A stretch of 30,401 nt of DNA. Source: an uncultured Eubacteriales bacterium. Lineage in GTDB: Bacteria > Bacillota > Clostridia > Oscillospirales > Oscillospiraceae. The notes beneath the pieces are model-generated. The model ran no database searches. It was not told the origin of the DNA and saw only the letters and a program-made list of their open reading frames with translations. The stretch is taken from assembly GCA_900552475.1 (NCBI GenBank), contig USAC01000015.1:1-30401 (forward strand), written 5' to 3'. This document shows, piece by piece, positions 22,065-29,218 of the stretch (the first letter of the stretch is position 1; the number at the start of each line of letters is the position of its first letter). Both the position numbers and the translations under genes were made by a program.

Positions 22065-22208
22065 ATGATGACCAACCTGCGTAACAGCCTGCAGAACGTT
22101 CAGTCTGTCTCCTATTATGCTTACGCCGCCTACGAGTACGTGGGCTACTTTTGGCGCGCTTATTTTTACTTTCGATACCCCCGGCTGAATGTACAAGGCA
22201 ACGCATAA
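22065..22208 (+). CDS. Tyr-rich leader peptide of the permease operon
   Basis: A 47-codon ORF (ATG 22065, TAA 22206-22208) with AAAGGAG 6 bases upstream. Within residues 17-38 it holds nine Tyr codons (SYYAYAAYEYVGYF, AYFYFRY) plus three Phe and one Trp, so 13 of 22 residues are aromatic. The protein-like part has no family resemblance. A terminator hairpin begins 32 bases after its stop, before the permease gene. This is the layout of an amino-acid attenuation leader, most likely sensing charged tRNA-Tyr. A second ATG directly follows the first and could also start it. CTGAATG near its end is complementary to the terminator loop. Confidence 0.78.
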   Translation: MMTNLRNSLQNVQSVSYYAYAAYEYVGYFWRAYFYFRYPRLNVQGNA

Positions 22209-22239
22209 ATTCCCGGATCAGATTCCTAAAAGGGCGTTT

Positions 22240-22278
22240 AGCGGCTTCGTCATTCAGGACGGAGCCGCTTTAATTTTT
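22240..22278 (+). terminator. Attenuator terminator before the permease gene
   Basis: AGCGGCTTCGTC pairs with GACGGAGCCGCT (12 bp with one G-U pair, loop ATTCAG), followed by TTAATTTTT. It lies between the promoter and the permease start, so full termination would shut off the operon. The 7 bases CATTCAG (22251-22257) covering its loop are complementary to CTGAATG (22185-22191) in the leader ORF, and AACGC (22200-22204) to GCGTT (22234-22238), which offers alternative structures that would depend on where a ribosome stands. Confidence 0.82.
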
Positions 22279-22311
22279 GGATTTTGAAAGTTTGAAAAGG
22301 AGAAAATCAAC

Positions 22312-23490
22312 ATGAACGCAACCCTCGCTGCCGCGATCATCTTTGTGGTGTTCGCCGTCGGAGACATGATCTCCGCCAAAACGAAAGCAATCGTATCCAT
22401 GCTGCTGGTGGCCTCTGTGGTCTTCCTGTTGGGCTTCTGGGCCGGTATCTTCCCGACCACGATGTTCGCCGATTCCACCCTGCTGAGCATGGCGGGCCTG
22501 CTGGTCACGCTGCTGCTCGTTCACCTCGGCACGACCATCAAACTCCGTGACTTCGGCGCACAGTGGCGCACCGTCATCATCTCCGCTGTGGCCTGCATCG
22601 CTATCTCTGTTGCCGTGTTCTTCATCGGCCAGCTGATCATCGACCGCGGCTTCGCCCTCGTCGGCGCGCCGATCCTCTCCGGCGGCGTGGTCGCCACGCT
22701 GCAGATGCAGAGCATGGCGCAGGACGCCGGGCGTGAAGAGCTCGCGGTGTTCGCAACGCTCGTCATGTGCGCCCAGGGCTTCGTCGGTTACCCCGTCGCC
22801 TCCCTCTGTCTCAAGAGCGAGGCCAAGCGCATCAAGGCGAAGCTCAATTCCGGTGAGCTCTCCGCGAGCGATCTGGAGGCTTCCAAGGCCGCTGAGGGTT
22901 CCCACAAGAAGCTGATCCCTCCGCTGCCCGCCGCGCTCAACACCCCCAACGCCATCCTCGCCAAGGTTGTTTTGGTGGCGCTGCTGTCCGTGACCGTCTC
23001 CGGCCTGTTCCACGACGCCGTCAACAAGCTCGTCTGGTGCCTGATCTTCGGCGTCCTGTGCAAGGAAATCGGCTTCCTCGATGAGAACGCCCTCGGCAAG
23101 GCCAACGCGACCGGCATCGTGATGCCGATCATCACCCTCTCCATCTTCACCAACCTCGCCTCCGCTACCCCCCAGATGGTGGGCAGCATGATCGTCCCCC
23201 TGCTGGTCGTCATCGTGATCGGCTCCATCGCTTTCTCCGTTGTCTCCATTCTGGTCGGCAAGATCTTCGGCTACAGCTGGCAGATGTCCATGGCCATCGG
23301 CAGCTCCTGCCTGTTCGGCTTCCCCGGAACGGTCATCATCTCCAACGAGGTTTCCGAGTCCACCGGTACCACCGCCGAGGAGAAGGCCTTCATCAACGAG
23401 CAGATCATGCCCAAGATGCTGGTCGCCGGCATGGTCACCGTTTCCATCACCTCCGTTCTGGTGGCGGGCGTCATGTGCAAGTGGCTGTAA
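22312..23490 (+). CDS. Polytopic membrane transporter of uncertain family
   Basis: A 392-residue integral membrane protein with about ten to twelve hydrophobic segments and little else. The two halves each have a glycine-rich re-entrant-like motif (PILSGGVVATLQMQ near residues 118-131 and GSSCLFGFPGTVIISNEV near 330-347), separated by a charged cytoplasmic loop (KSEAKRIKAKLNSGELSASDLEASK, about 170-195). This inverted-repeat plan resembles GltS and related ion-coupled carboxylate carriers, so I infer a secondary transporter for an organic anion, but I cannot name the family with confidence. It has an AAGGAG site, follows the Tyr-rich attenuator, and is 63 bases before an M20D amidohydrolase that probably processes the imported substrate. 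Confidence 0.75.
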   Translation: MNATLAAAIIFVVFAVGDMISAKTKAIVSMLLVASVVFLLGFWAGIFPTTMFADSTLLSMAGLLVTLLLVHLGTTIKLRDFGAQWRTVIISAVACIAISVAVFFIGQLIIDRGFALVGAPILSGGVVATLQMQSMAQDAGREELAVFATLVMCAQGFVGYPVASLCLKSEAKRIKAKLNSGELSASDLEASKAAEGSHKKLIPPLPAALNTPNAILAKVVLVALLSVTVSGLFHDAVNKLVWCLIFGVLCKEIGFLDENALGKANATGIVMPIITLSIFTNLASATPQMVGSMIVPLLVVIVIGSIAFSVVSILVGKIFGYSWQMSMAIGSSCLFGFPGTVIISNEVSESTGTTAEEKAFINEQIMPKMLVAGMVTVSITSVLVAGVMCKWL

Positions 23491-23553
23491 CACCCCCGAA
23501 AGAGCCACAGACCAAGATCAATTTTGCGTGCATCCTGAAAGGAGAATGCTGTT

Positions 23554-24738
23554 ATGTCTGAGATTCAGAGTTTTGTAGAAAGTATTTTTGATGAGCTGGT
23601 TGCCATCCGCCGTGACATCCATGCCCACCCCGAGGTCGGCATGACCGAGGTGCGCACCAGTGCCCTGATCCGCAGTGAGCTGGAGAAGATGGGCGTCGAT
23701 GAGATTCAGCAGCCTCTGCCCACCGCCGTCGTCGGCCTGATCCACGGCACCAAAGGCCCCGGCAAGTGCGTCGCCCTCCGTGCCGATATCGACGCGCTGC
23801 CCGTCCATGAGGAGACCGGCCTTCCGTTTTCCAGCGTGAACGAGGGCGTCATGCACGCCTGCGGCCACGACCTGCACACGACGATGCTGCTCGGCGCGGC
23901 CAAGACGCTCTGCCATATGCGCGACCAGTTCGCCGGTACCGTCAAGCTCATCTTTGAGCCGAGCGAGGACACGATGCCCGGCGGCGCGCGCAAGCTCGTT
24001 GCCGCGGGGGTGATGGAAAGCCCGCACGTTGACGCCATCTTCGGCCAGCATGTCTGCCCGTCCGAGAACGACACCATCGGCCGTATGCAGCTCTACAAGG
24101 GCTACTTCACCAGTGCCGTCGACCTGTTCCACATCAAGGTACACGGCAAGAGCGGCCACGGCTCTGCGCCCCACACCGCACGCGACGCCATCGCCTGCGC
24201 GGGTTACCTGATCACCGTCCTGCAGACCGTGGTCGCCCGCCGCATCGACCCGATGGATACCGCCGTCCTGACGGTGGGCACCATGTCCGGCGGCGACGCC
24301 GTGAACATCACCGCCGGCGAGGCGGAGATGGTCGCCGTGCTCCGCTCCTTCAGCGACAGCGGCCGCGAGACGGCCATCGCGGAGGTGCGGCGCATCTGCA
24401 AGGGCATCGGCATCGCCTTCGACTGCAACATCGAGGTCGTCCTCGAGGAGGGCTACGCCCTGCAGTTCAACGACTCCGACATGATCGACCTCGTGAACAA
24501 GGCCGTCACCGCCGCGGGCGGCAAGACCGAGTTCATCGATAAGCCTTTCTCCGGCAGTGAGGACTTCAGCTTCTTCGGCAAGCTCACCGGTACGCCCTCG
24601 GCCTTCATGATGATCGCCGCGGGCCGCGGCGAGAACATGGTTTCGCTGCACAACGGCAAGATCGTCTTCGACGAGAACGTCATCAAGCACGGCGTGACGG
24701 GATTGTCCGCCATCGCGCTGGAGTATCTGGCGCAGTAA
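23554..24738 (+). CDS. M20D family amidohydrolase (N-acyl-amino acid hydrolase type)
   Basis: A 394-residue cytoplasmic metal-dependent hydrolase of the M20D group, which splits amide bonds of N-acyl amino acids, aminobenzoyl-glutamate or indoleacetyl-amino acids. Visible metal site residues: HACGHDLHT (Cys103, His105), FEPSED (Glu138, Asp139), QHVCP (His166) and LHNGK (His366). The dimerisation domain carries KSGHGSAPHTARDAI. Most relatives have FQPAEE, so Asp139 in the place of the second Glu is a small departure. It follows the permease in one operon, as AbgT/AbgAB-like pairs do. The operon leader suggests the released amino acid may be aromatic. AAAGGAG precedes the ATG by 9 bases. Confidence 0.9.
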   Translation: MSEIQSFVESIFDELVAIRRDIHAHPEVGMTEVRTSALIRSELEKMGVDEIQQPLPTAVVGLIHGTKGPGKCVALRADIDALPVHEETGLPFSSVNEGVMHACGHDLHTTMLLGAAKTLCHMRDQFAGTVKLIFEPSEDTMPGGARKLVAAGVMESPHVDAIFGQHVCPSENDTIGRMQLYKGYFTSAVDLFHIKVHGKSGHGSAPHTARDAIACAGYLITVLQTVVARRIDPMDTAVLTVGTMSGGDAVNITAGEAEMVAVLRSFSDSGRETAIAEVRRICKGIGIAFDCNIEVVLEEGYALQFNDSDMIDLVNKAVTAAGGKTEFIDKPFSGSEDFSFFGKLTGTPSAFMMIAAGRGENMVSLHNGKIVFDENVIKHGVTGLSAIALEYLAQ

Positions 24739-24794
24739 CATCGCTGCAGTGCGCGGCGCGCAGCAAAAGCGCCGTCCGCGCCTACAAAGAAACG

Positions 24795-24835
24795 CCCCCG
24801 CAGAGCCGTAAGGCCCTGCGGGGGTATTATATTGC
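24795..24835 (+). terminator. Terminator after the amidohydrolase gene
   Basis: CCCCCGCAG (24795-24803) pairs with CTGCGGGGG (24816-24824), with an inner GCC/GGC stem, followed by TATTATATT. The T-run is interrupted but the stem is very stable. Confidence 0.72.
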
Positions 24836-24875
24836 GCGAAAAACGCAGAATACTGCGTAAAACAGCGCGCCTCGG

Positions 24876-24916
24876 CGAAAAAGTTCCCCGAAGGGCAGAA
24901 GCCATTCGGGGAACTT
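24876..24916 (-). terminator. Terminator of the GntR regulator gene
   Basis: A perfect 12-bp inverted repeat AAGTTCCCCGAA/TTCGGGGAACTT (24881-24892 and 24905-24916) lies just after the regulator stop codon. On the minus strand it is followed by TTTCGCCG, giving a run of five Ts from the arm end. Confidence 0.82.
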
Positions 24917-24920
24917 GAAC

Positions 24921-25649
24921 TCAGACAGGCAGATCCTGATCCGCCGCGCGGCTGTGCTCGATCATGGCCTCGCGCGCGCCCTCGGCGTCACCAAGCTCGA
25001 TGGCGGAGAGGATAATCTGATGCCGCATCAGAATTCGCTGCTCCAGCGCCAGCCGGTCGGCCTGGGAGATGGCGAGCATCTTCCGGCGCAGCGTCTCCTT
25101 CTTGACGTTGCCGAGCACCTGGGTGACGATGACGGCGACGCGGTTGCCCGTGGCCTGCGCGAGTAGGCTGTGGAACTTGACGTCGAGGTCGACGAAGTGC
25201 TCATAGTCCTCCAAGGAGGCTTGCGCCTCCTGCAGGCACTGGCGTAGCTGCTGCAGATCGGCTGCGCTGCGCCGCTGCGCGGCCCACATGGCGATGGTGC
25301 TGTCATTGTTGAGACGGTATTCACCCAGCTCCTGCAGCGAAATCTGATTGAGCTGGATCATCTCGGCCAGCGGCTCCTCCACGCCGTGCAGGCTCGGCTC
25401 CTGTACCACGGCGCCGGGGGCGCCATGCGTTGAAGCGATATAGCCTCCCTGCTCGAGCATGCGCAGCGCCTCGCGGATGGTCGGGCGGCTGCGGTTGAGC
25501 TGCGCCATCATGGCGCGCTCGGAGGGGAGACGGTCTCCGGGCTTGAGCTGTCCGGAGAGAATAAATTCCCGCAGCTGAAGATAAATTTCCTCACTGGCGC
25601 GGCGCGTTTTGACAGGCTGCCAGGGGATTTGTACTGCGTCGTGGTGCAT
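24921..25649 (-). CDS. FadR-subfamily GntR transcriptional regulator
   Basis: A 242-residue regulator. Residues 17-75 form the GntR winged helix (EEIYLQLREFILSGQLKPGD, LPSERAMMAQLNRSRPTIREALRMLEQGGYI). The rest is an all-helical FCD effector domain with the metal-binding set Asp156/His160 (DLDVKFH), His210 and His232, as in regulators that sense small organic acids. The ATG has AAGGA 7 bases upstream. It faces the permease/amidohydrolase operon tail to tail and lies 12 kb from the had promoter, which carries a FadR-type palindrome. I infer that it represses had, the permease operon or both in response to a carboxylic acid or its CoA ester; the sequence cannot choose. Confidence 0.9.
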   Translation of the reverse strand: MHHDAVQIPWQPVKTRRASEEIYLQLREFILSGQLKPGDRLPSERAMMAQLNRSRPTIREALRMLEQGGYIASTHGAPGAVVQEPSLHGVEEPLAEMIQLNQISLQELGEYRLNNDSTIAMWAAQRRSAADLQQLRQCLQEAQASLEDYEHFVDLDVKFHSLLAQATGNRVAVIVTQVLGNVKKETLRRKMLAISQADRLALEQRILMRHQIILSAIELGDAEGAREAMIEHSRAADQDLPV

Positions 25650-25672
25650 AGGGGTTTCCTTCTCTCAATAAG

Positions 25673-25714
25673 ATAACATGTGTTTATTATGCCAAAAACA
25701 GAGCGCTTTCGCAA
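25673..25714 (-). promoter_or_regulatory. Promoter of the gntR gene with overlapping imperfect palindrome
   Basis: On the minus strand TTGCGA (25714-25709), 17 bases, CATAAT (25691-25686). The imperfect palindrome ATAACATGTGTTTAT (25673-25687, core AACA-TG-TGTT) overlaps the -10 box and start point and could be an autoregulatory site. It is not the same sequence as the had palindrome, so a shared regulator is not shown by it. Confidence 0.65.
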
Positions 25715-25814
25715 GGGGGAAGGGGCGAAAAACGGCGCTAAAACTGCATTTTTGTGCGAAATGTGCAAATTTTCCACCAATTGGGAAGCGCGATCGGGAT
25801 GCTGTGCAGACGGG

Positions 25815-25854
25815 AAAAGAGCGAGGGCACAACGCCGTGCGTCATGCCCTCGCT
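25815..25854 (-). terminator. Terminator of thrS
   Basis: On the minus strand AGCGAGGGCA pairs with TGCCCTCGCT (25854-25845 with 25829-25820), 10 bp, followed by CTTTTCCC. It lies 16 bases after the thrS stop codon. Confidence 0.8.
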
Positions 25855-25869
25855 GCTGTCAGTGAATTC

Positions 25870-27627
25870 TTACTGAATGGCGAGACTGTCGACGATCTCG
25901 TGCAGCTTCGCGGCGAAATCGGCCAGCGGCATCGCGCCGAGATCCTCGCCGCCGCGGGTGCGGACGGAGACGGTGCCTGCCTCCATGTCGCGGTCGCCGA
26001 CGACCAGCATGAAGGGAACCTTCTCAAGCGTGGCCTCGCGGATCTTCTTGCCGATCTTCTCGTTGCGCTCGTCAACCTCCACGCGGAAGCCCTCGCTGTC
26101 GAGCTGGGCGGCGGTGGTCTTGGCGTACTCGATGGCGCGGTCGGTCACGGGCAGGATCTTGACCTGCACCGGGGACAGCCACGCGGGGAAGGCACCGGCG
26201 AAGTGCTCGGTGATGACGCCGATGAAGCGCTCAATCGAGCCGAGCAGCGCGCGGTGGATCATGACGGGGCGGTGCTTCTCGCCGTCCTCGCCGACATACT
26301 CCAGCTCGAAGCGCTCGGGCATCTGGAAGTCGAGTTGGATGGTGCCGCACTGCCACGTGCGGCCCAGAGAATCGGCCAGATGGAAGTCCAGCTTCGGGCC
26401 GTAGAACGCGCCGTCACCGGCGTTGATGACGAAGTCCTTGCCCATCTCGGTGATGGCCGCCTGCAGCGTATCCTCAGCGAACTTCCAGTCCTTCTCGTCG
26501 CCCATGTGGTCCTCGGGCATGGTGGACAGCTCAATCTGATACGTCAGGCCGAAGGTGGAGTAGATCTCGTCGAACAGCTTCACGACGTTCTTAATCTCGT
26601 CCTTCATCTGGGCGGGGGTCATGAAGATGTGCGCGTCGTCCTGCGTGAAGCAGCGGACGCGGAACAGGCCGTGCAGCGCGCCGGACATCTCGTGGCGGTG
26701 GACAAGACCCAGCTCCGCCATGCGCAGGGGCAGGTCGCGGTAGGAGTGCGGCTCGTTCTTATAAACCAGCATGCCGCCGGGGCAGTTCATCGGCTTGATG
26801 GCGTAATCCTCGCCGTCGATGACGGTGGTGTACATGTTGTCCTTGTAGTGATCCCAGTGGCCGCTGCGGTGCCAGAGCTCCTGGTTGAGGATGATGGGCG
26901 TGGAGATCTCCACATAGCCATAGCGCTTGTGGCACTTGCGCCAGTAGTCGAGCAGCGTATTTTTCAGCACCATGCCCTTCGGCAGGAAGAACGGGAAGCC
27001 CGGGCCCTCGTCGGCCATCATGAACAGGCCCAGCTCCTTGCCGAGCTTGCGGTGGTCGCGGCGCTTGGCCTCCTCCAGACGCTCCAGATACGCGTCGAGC
27101 TCCTCCTTCTTCGGGAAGGCGACGCCGTAGATGCGCTGCAGGGTCTGGCGATTGCTGTCGCCGCGCCAGTAGGCGGCGTTGCAGGCGGTCAGCTTGATGG
27201 CATTGCCCTTGATGCGGCCGGTGGAGTCGAGGTGCGGGCCGGCGCACAGGTCGACAAATTCGCCCTGCTTATAGAAGGAGATGTGTGCGTCGGCGGGCAG
27301 GTCGTTGATCAGCTCGACCTTGTACGGCTCCTCACGCTCCTCCATGTACTTCAGCGCCTCCTCACGGGGCAGCTCAAAGCGCTCGAGCTTCAGCTTCTCC
27401 TTGCAGATCTTGCGCATCTCGGCCTCGATCTCGGCCAGATCCTCGGGCGTGAAGGCAAAGGGTGCGTCCATGTCGTAGTAAAAGCCGTTCTCGATGGACG
27501 GGCCGATAGCCAGCTTCACCTCCGGGTGCAGGCGCTTGACGGCCTGCGCCAGGACGTGAGAACAAGTATGCCAGTAGGTGCGGCGATACTCCTCATTTTC
27601 AAAGGTGTACTTGTTTTCTTCGCTCAT
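25870..27627 (-). CDS. thrS: Threonyl-tRNA synthetase lacking the TGS domain
   Basis: A 585-residue class II aminoacyl-tRNA synthetase. It begins directly in the N2 editing-type domain (YWHTCSHVLAQAVKRLHPEVK, GPSIENGFYYDMD), then the catalytic domain with DEGPGFPFFLPKGM, IKPMNCPGGMLVYK (zinc Cys), RMAELGLVHRHEMSGALHGLFRVRCFTQDDAHIF and GAFYGPKLDFHL, and ends in the anticodon-binding domain. E. coli ThrRS (642 residues) has an extra N-terminal TGS domain that is absent here. The start is ATG 27627 after GGAGG with an 8-base gap. The frame stays open to 27852, but this is the T-box leader. Expression is under T-box control. Confidence 0.95.
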   Translation of the reverse strand: MSEENKYTFENEEYRRTYWHTCSHVLAQAVKRLHPEVKLAIGPSIENGFYYDMDAPFAFTPEDLAEIEAEMRKICKEKLKLERFELPREEALKYMEEREEPYKVELINDLPADAHISFYKQGEFVDLCAGPHLDSTGRIKGNAIKLTACNAAYWRGDSNRQTLQRIYGVAFPKKEELDAYLERLEEAKRRDHRKLGKELGLFMMADEGPGFPFFLPKGMVLKNTLLDYWRKCHKRYGYVEISTPIILNQELWHRSGHWDHYKDNMYTTVIDGEDYAIKPMNCPGGMLVYKNEPHSYRDLPLRMAELGLVHRHEMSGALHGLFRVRCFTQDDAHIFMTPAQMKDEIKNVVKLFDEIYSTFGLTYQIELSTMPEDHMGDEKDWKFAEDTLQAAITEMGKDFVINAGDGAFYGPKLDFHLADSLGRTWQCGTIQLDFQMPERFELEYVGEDGEKHRPVMIHRALLGSIERFIGVITEHFAGAFPAWLSPVQVKILPVTDRAIEYAKTTAAQLDSEGFRVEVDERNEKIGKKIREATLEKVPFMLVVGDRDMEAGTVSVRTRGGEDLGAMPLADFAAKLHEIVDSLAIQ

Positions 27628-27660
27628 GATGTGATCCTCCTTGTTCTGGGGGTGGGATAT

Positions 27661-27920
27661 AAAAAATCCCCACCCCTGATGGTTTGTCAGGGGTGAGGTA
27701 AAAAATTTACTCCACGGTTCCACCCTGCTTACGGCGCGGTGCGCCGTCGCTCGTGTCCTCTGTAACGGGAGGTGCCCGGCCCAGCCTACCGCGGCGCGGT
27801 TCAGTGGGCGGCTCGGAGGTGGTACGCTTCTGCTTTCAGCCGGGATATTCACAGCCAGACAATCCCTCTCTGAGACCTGCCGCAGGGCGCTTCCTCTTCA
27901 ATGCCTTTTTTCTACGTTCA
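27661..27920 (-). ncRNA. T-box riboswitch of thrS
   Basis: The leader between the thrS promoter and gene carries the T-box signature AGGGTGGAACCG (27726-27715, consensus AGGGTGGNACCGCG) that pairs with the tRNA acceptor end. A terminator follows: CACCCCTGA/TCAGGGGTG (27695-27670) plus GGGATTTTTT ending at 27661. Upstream is about 190 bases of structured stem I region. An ACC triplet in GTACCACC (27825-27818) is a candidate threonine specifier, but I did not fold stem I. Uncharged tRNA-Thr should prevent termination and raise thrS. Confidence 0.88.
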
Positions 27921-27926
27921 AAGCAC

Positions 27927-27955
27927 AATATAGCACGCTTTCCGGCCTTTGTCAA
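27927..27955 (-). promoter_or_regulatory. Promoter of the T-box-thrS unit
   Basis: On the minus strand TTGACA (27955-27950), 17 bases, TATATT (27932-27927), with the start near 27920. The -35 box lies immediately beyond the end of the HAD phosphatase gene (stop at 27960). Confidence 0.85.
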
Positions 27956-27959
27956 CCGC

Positions 27960-28601
27960 TCAGCGCACAAATTCCCACAGCTGCTGCACGCTGTCCGCGA
28001 TGTGCTCCGCGCCCGCCTGCCGCAGCAGCTCCCGACCGCGAAAGCCCCACGAGACGCCCACGAGATCCAGCCCGCTGCGCCGCGCCGTTTCCACGTCTAC
28101 CTCGCTGTCGCCGACGTAGAGCGCGCCCTCGCGCGGCGCGCCCAGCTCCTCGAGCGCCGCCCAGACCATGTCGGGCGCAGGCTTGGCGGGGATGCCCTCC
28201 CGCTGGCCGAAGGCGGGCAGGCCCGGGAAGAACCGCGCCGCGAGATCCACGGTGTTCGCGTGCGGCTTGTTGGAGACGACCGCGGTCGTCACGCCCGCGC
28301 CGCGCAGCTCCTCAAGCAGCGCCGGGATGCCCGCATACGGGTGCGTGCGGACGCAGTTGTGCACCATGTACCACGCCTTATACTCCTCGAGCAGCGCGTC
28401 CTCGCGCTCGGGCGTCATCAGCTCCGGCAGAGCGCGGCGCATCAGCACGCGCGCGCCGTTGCCGACGAAGCGGCGCACCTCGTCGAGCGAACAGGGGGGA
28501 TAGCCGTATTTCTCCCGCATGTGGTTCACGGAGGACTGCAGGTCCTCCAGCGTGTCGAGAATCGTGCCGTCCATATCGAACAGAATTGTCTGGTATTTCA
28601 T
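27960..28601 (-). CDS. HAD-superfamily hydrolase, phosphoglycolate phosphatase-like
   Basis: A 213-residue haloacid-dehalogenase-type phosphatase. Motif I is FDMDGTILDT with Asp9 nucleophile and Asp11, motif II is the VVSNKP segment, motif III the Lys in AKPAPDM, and motif IV is GDSEVDVETA. The helical cap (about residues 15-85) places it with Gph/PpaX-type phosphatases, whose substrates include 2-phosphoglycolate and pyrophosphate. Substrate is not decided. Its ATG overlaps the stop of the upstream EamA remnant (ATGA), so the two were once, and may still be, translationally coupled. No terminator was noticed before the thrS promoter. Confidence 0.88.
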   Translation of the reverse strand: MKYQTILFDMDGTILDTLEDLQSSVNHMREKYGYPPCSLDEVRRFVGNGARVLMRRALPELMTPEREDALLEEYKAWYMVHNCVRTHPYAGIPALLEELRGAGVTTAVVSNKPHANTVDLAARFFPGLPAFGQREGIPAKPAPDMVWAALEELGAPREGALYVGDSEVDVETARRSGLDLVGVSWGFRGRELLRQAGAEHIADSVQQLWEFVR

Positions 28602-29054
28602 AAGACTGACTTCCTTTCCGGATTTGACGATTCAGTATACCCCTTTTTGACCGCATTTGCAAGGGCGGGCAGATGCGGCACAAGGATGCTCAGCAGGATG
28701 AGCGCGATCCCGGCAAAGCCCGTCACGCCGAGCTGCTCATGCAGCACGACCGCGCCCAGAATCGCCGTCCGGTCGGGTCGGCGGCGGTGCAGCGCCGCCT
28801 CAAACAGCGGCACGAGAATAATGGCGGTGTTTTCCAGCGCGGAGACGACGGACGTGTCCGCCGTGTGCAGGGCGGACACCGCGCCGCTTCCGGGAAAAGA
28901 GCACGCCCAGCAGCAGAAAAGCCAGCAGAAAACGCACCGCCAGCAGATTGAACGTGTCCAGATCCGCCAGACACCATTTTGCGAAGATAAACGACGTGGC
29001 CCGCGCGGTAATCACCGCGGCGAGCAGAATTTCGGCCTGTTTTTCTTTCATCAT
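28598..29054 (-). pseudogene. Decayed EamA/DMT-family permease
   Basis: The start (MKEKQAEILLAAVITARATSFIFAK, FNLLAVRFLLAFLLLGVLF) is the first two helices of an EamA transporter, beginning at ATG 29054 or 29051. Near 28885 the homology moves into another frame (ADTSVVSALENTAIILVPLFEA), and after LHRRRPDRTAI it jumps straight to the last helix (GAVVLHEQLGVTGFAGIALILLSILVPHL). A full EamA protein has about 300 residues; only about 150 codons remain, so a frameshift or small deletion and a deletion of roughly 150 codons must have occurred. The final frame still overlaps the phosphatase start by 4 bases. Confidence 0.8.
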
Positions 29055-29165
29055 CAAGCCCTCCTCCATCGGATTGCAGGGGTAGTATATCCCCGTTTTC
29101 CCGTGCCGGAAACGGGGGTTTCGTCTATATCTGTCCCGGATTTTTTCTATATTTCCCGTTCGCGC

Positions 29166-29202
29166 GAAAAAACACCTGCGGGGCAAGCAGCCCCGCAGGT
29201 GT
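29166..29202 (-). terminator. Terminator of ychF
   Basis: A perfect 13-bp stem ACACCTGCGGGGC/GCCCCGCAGGTGT (29172-29184 and 29190-29202, 5-base loop) lies 16 bases after the ychF stop. On the minus strand GTTTTTTCG follows. Confidence 0.9.
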
Positions 29203-29218
29203 CGGTTCGTCCTGCGGC

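Noticed and set aside
22270..23508. Minus-strand ORF of 412 codons opposite the permease
   Set aside because: Extremely Asp/Gly/His-rich product expected from reading a hydrophobic membrane protein gene backwards.
27628..27852. 75-codon N-terminal extension of ThrRS as a TGS domain
   Set aside because: The extension has no TGS motifs and overlaps the T-box and its terminator.
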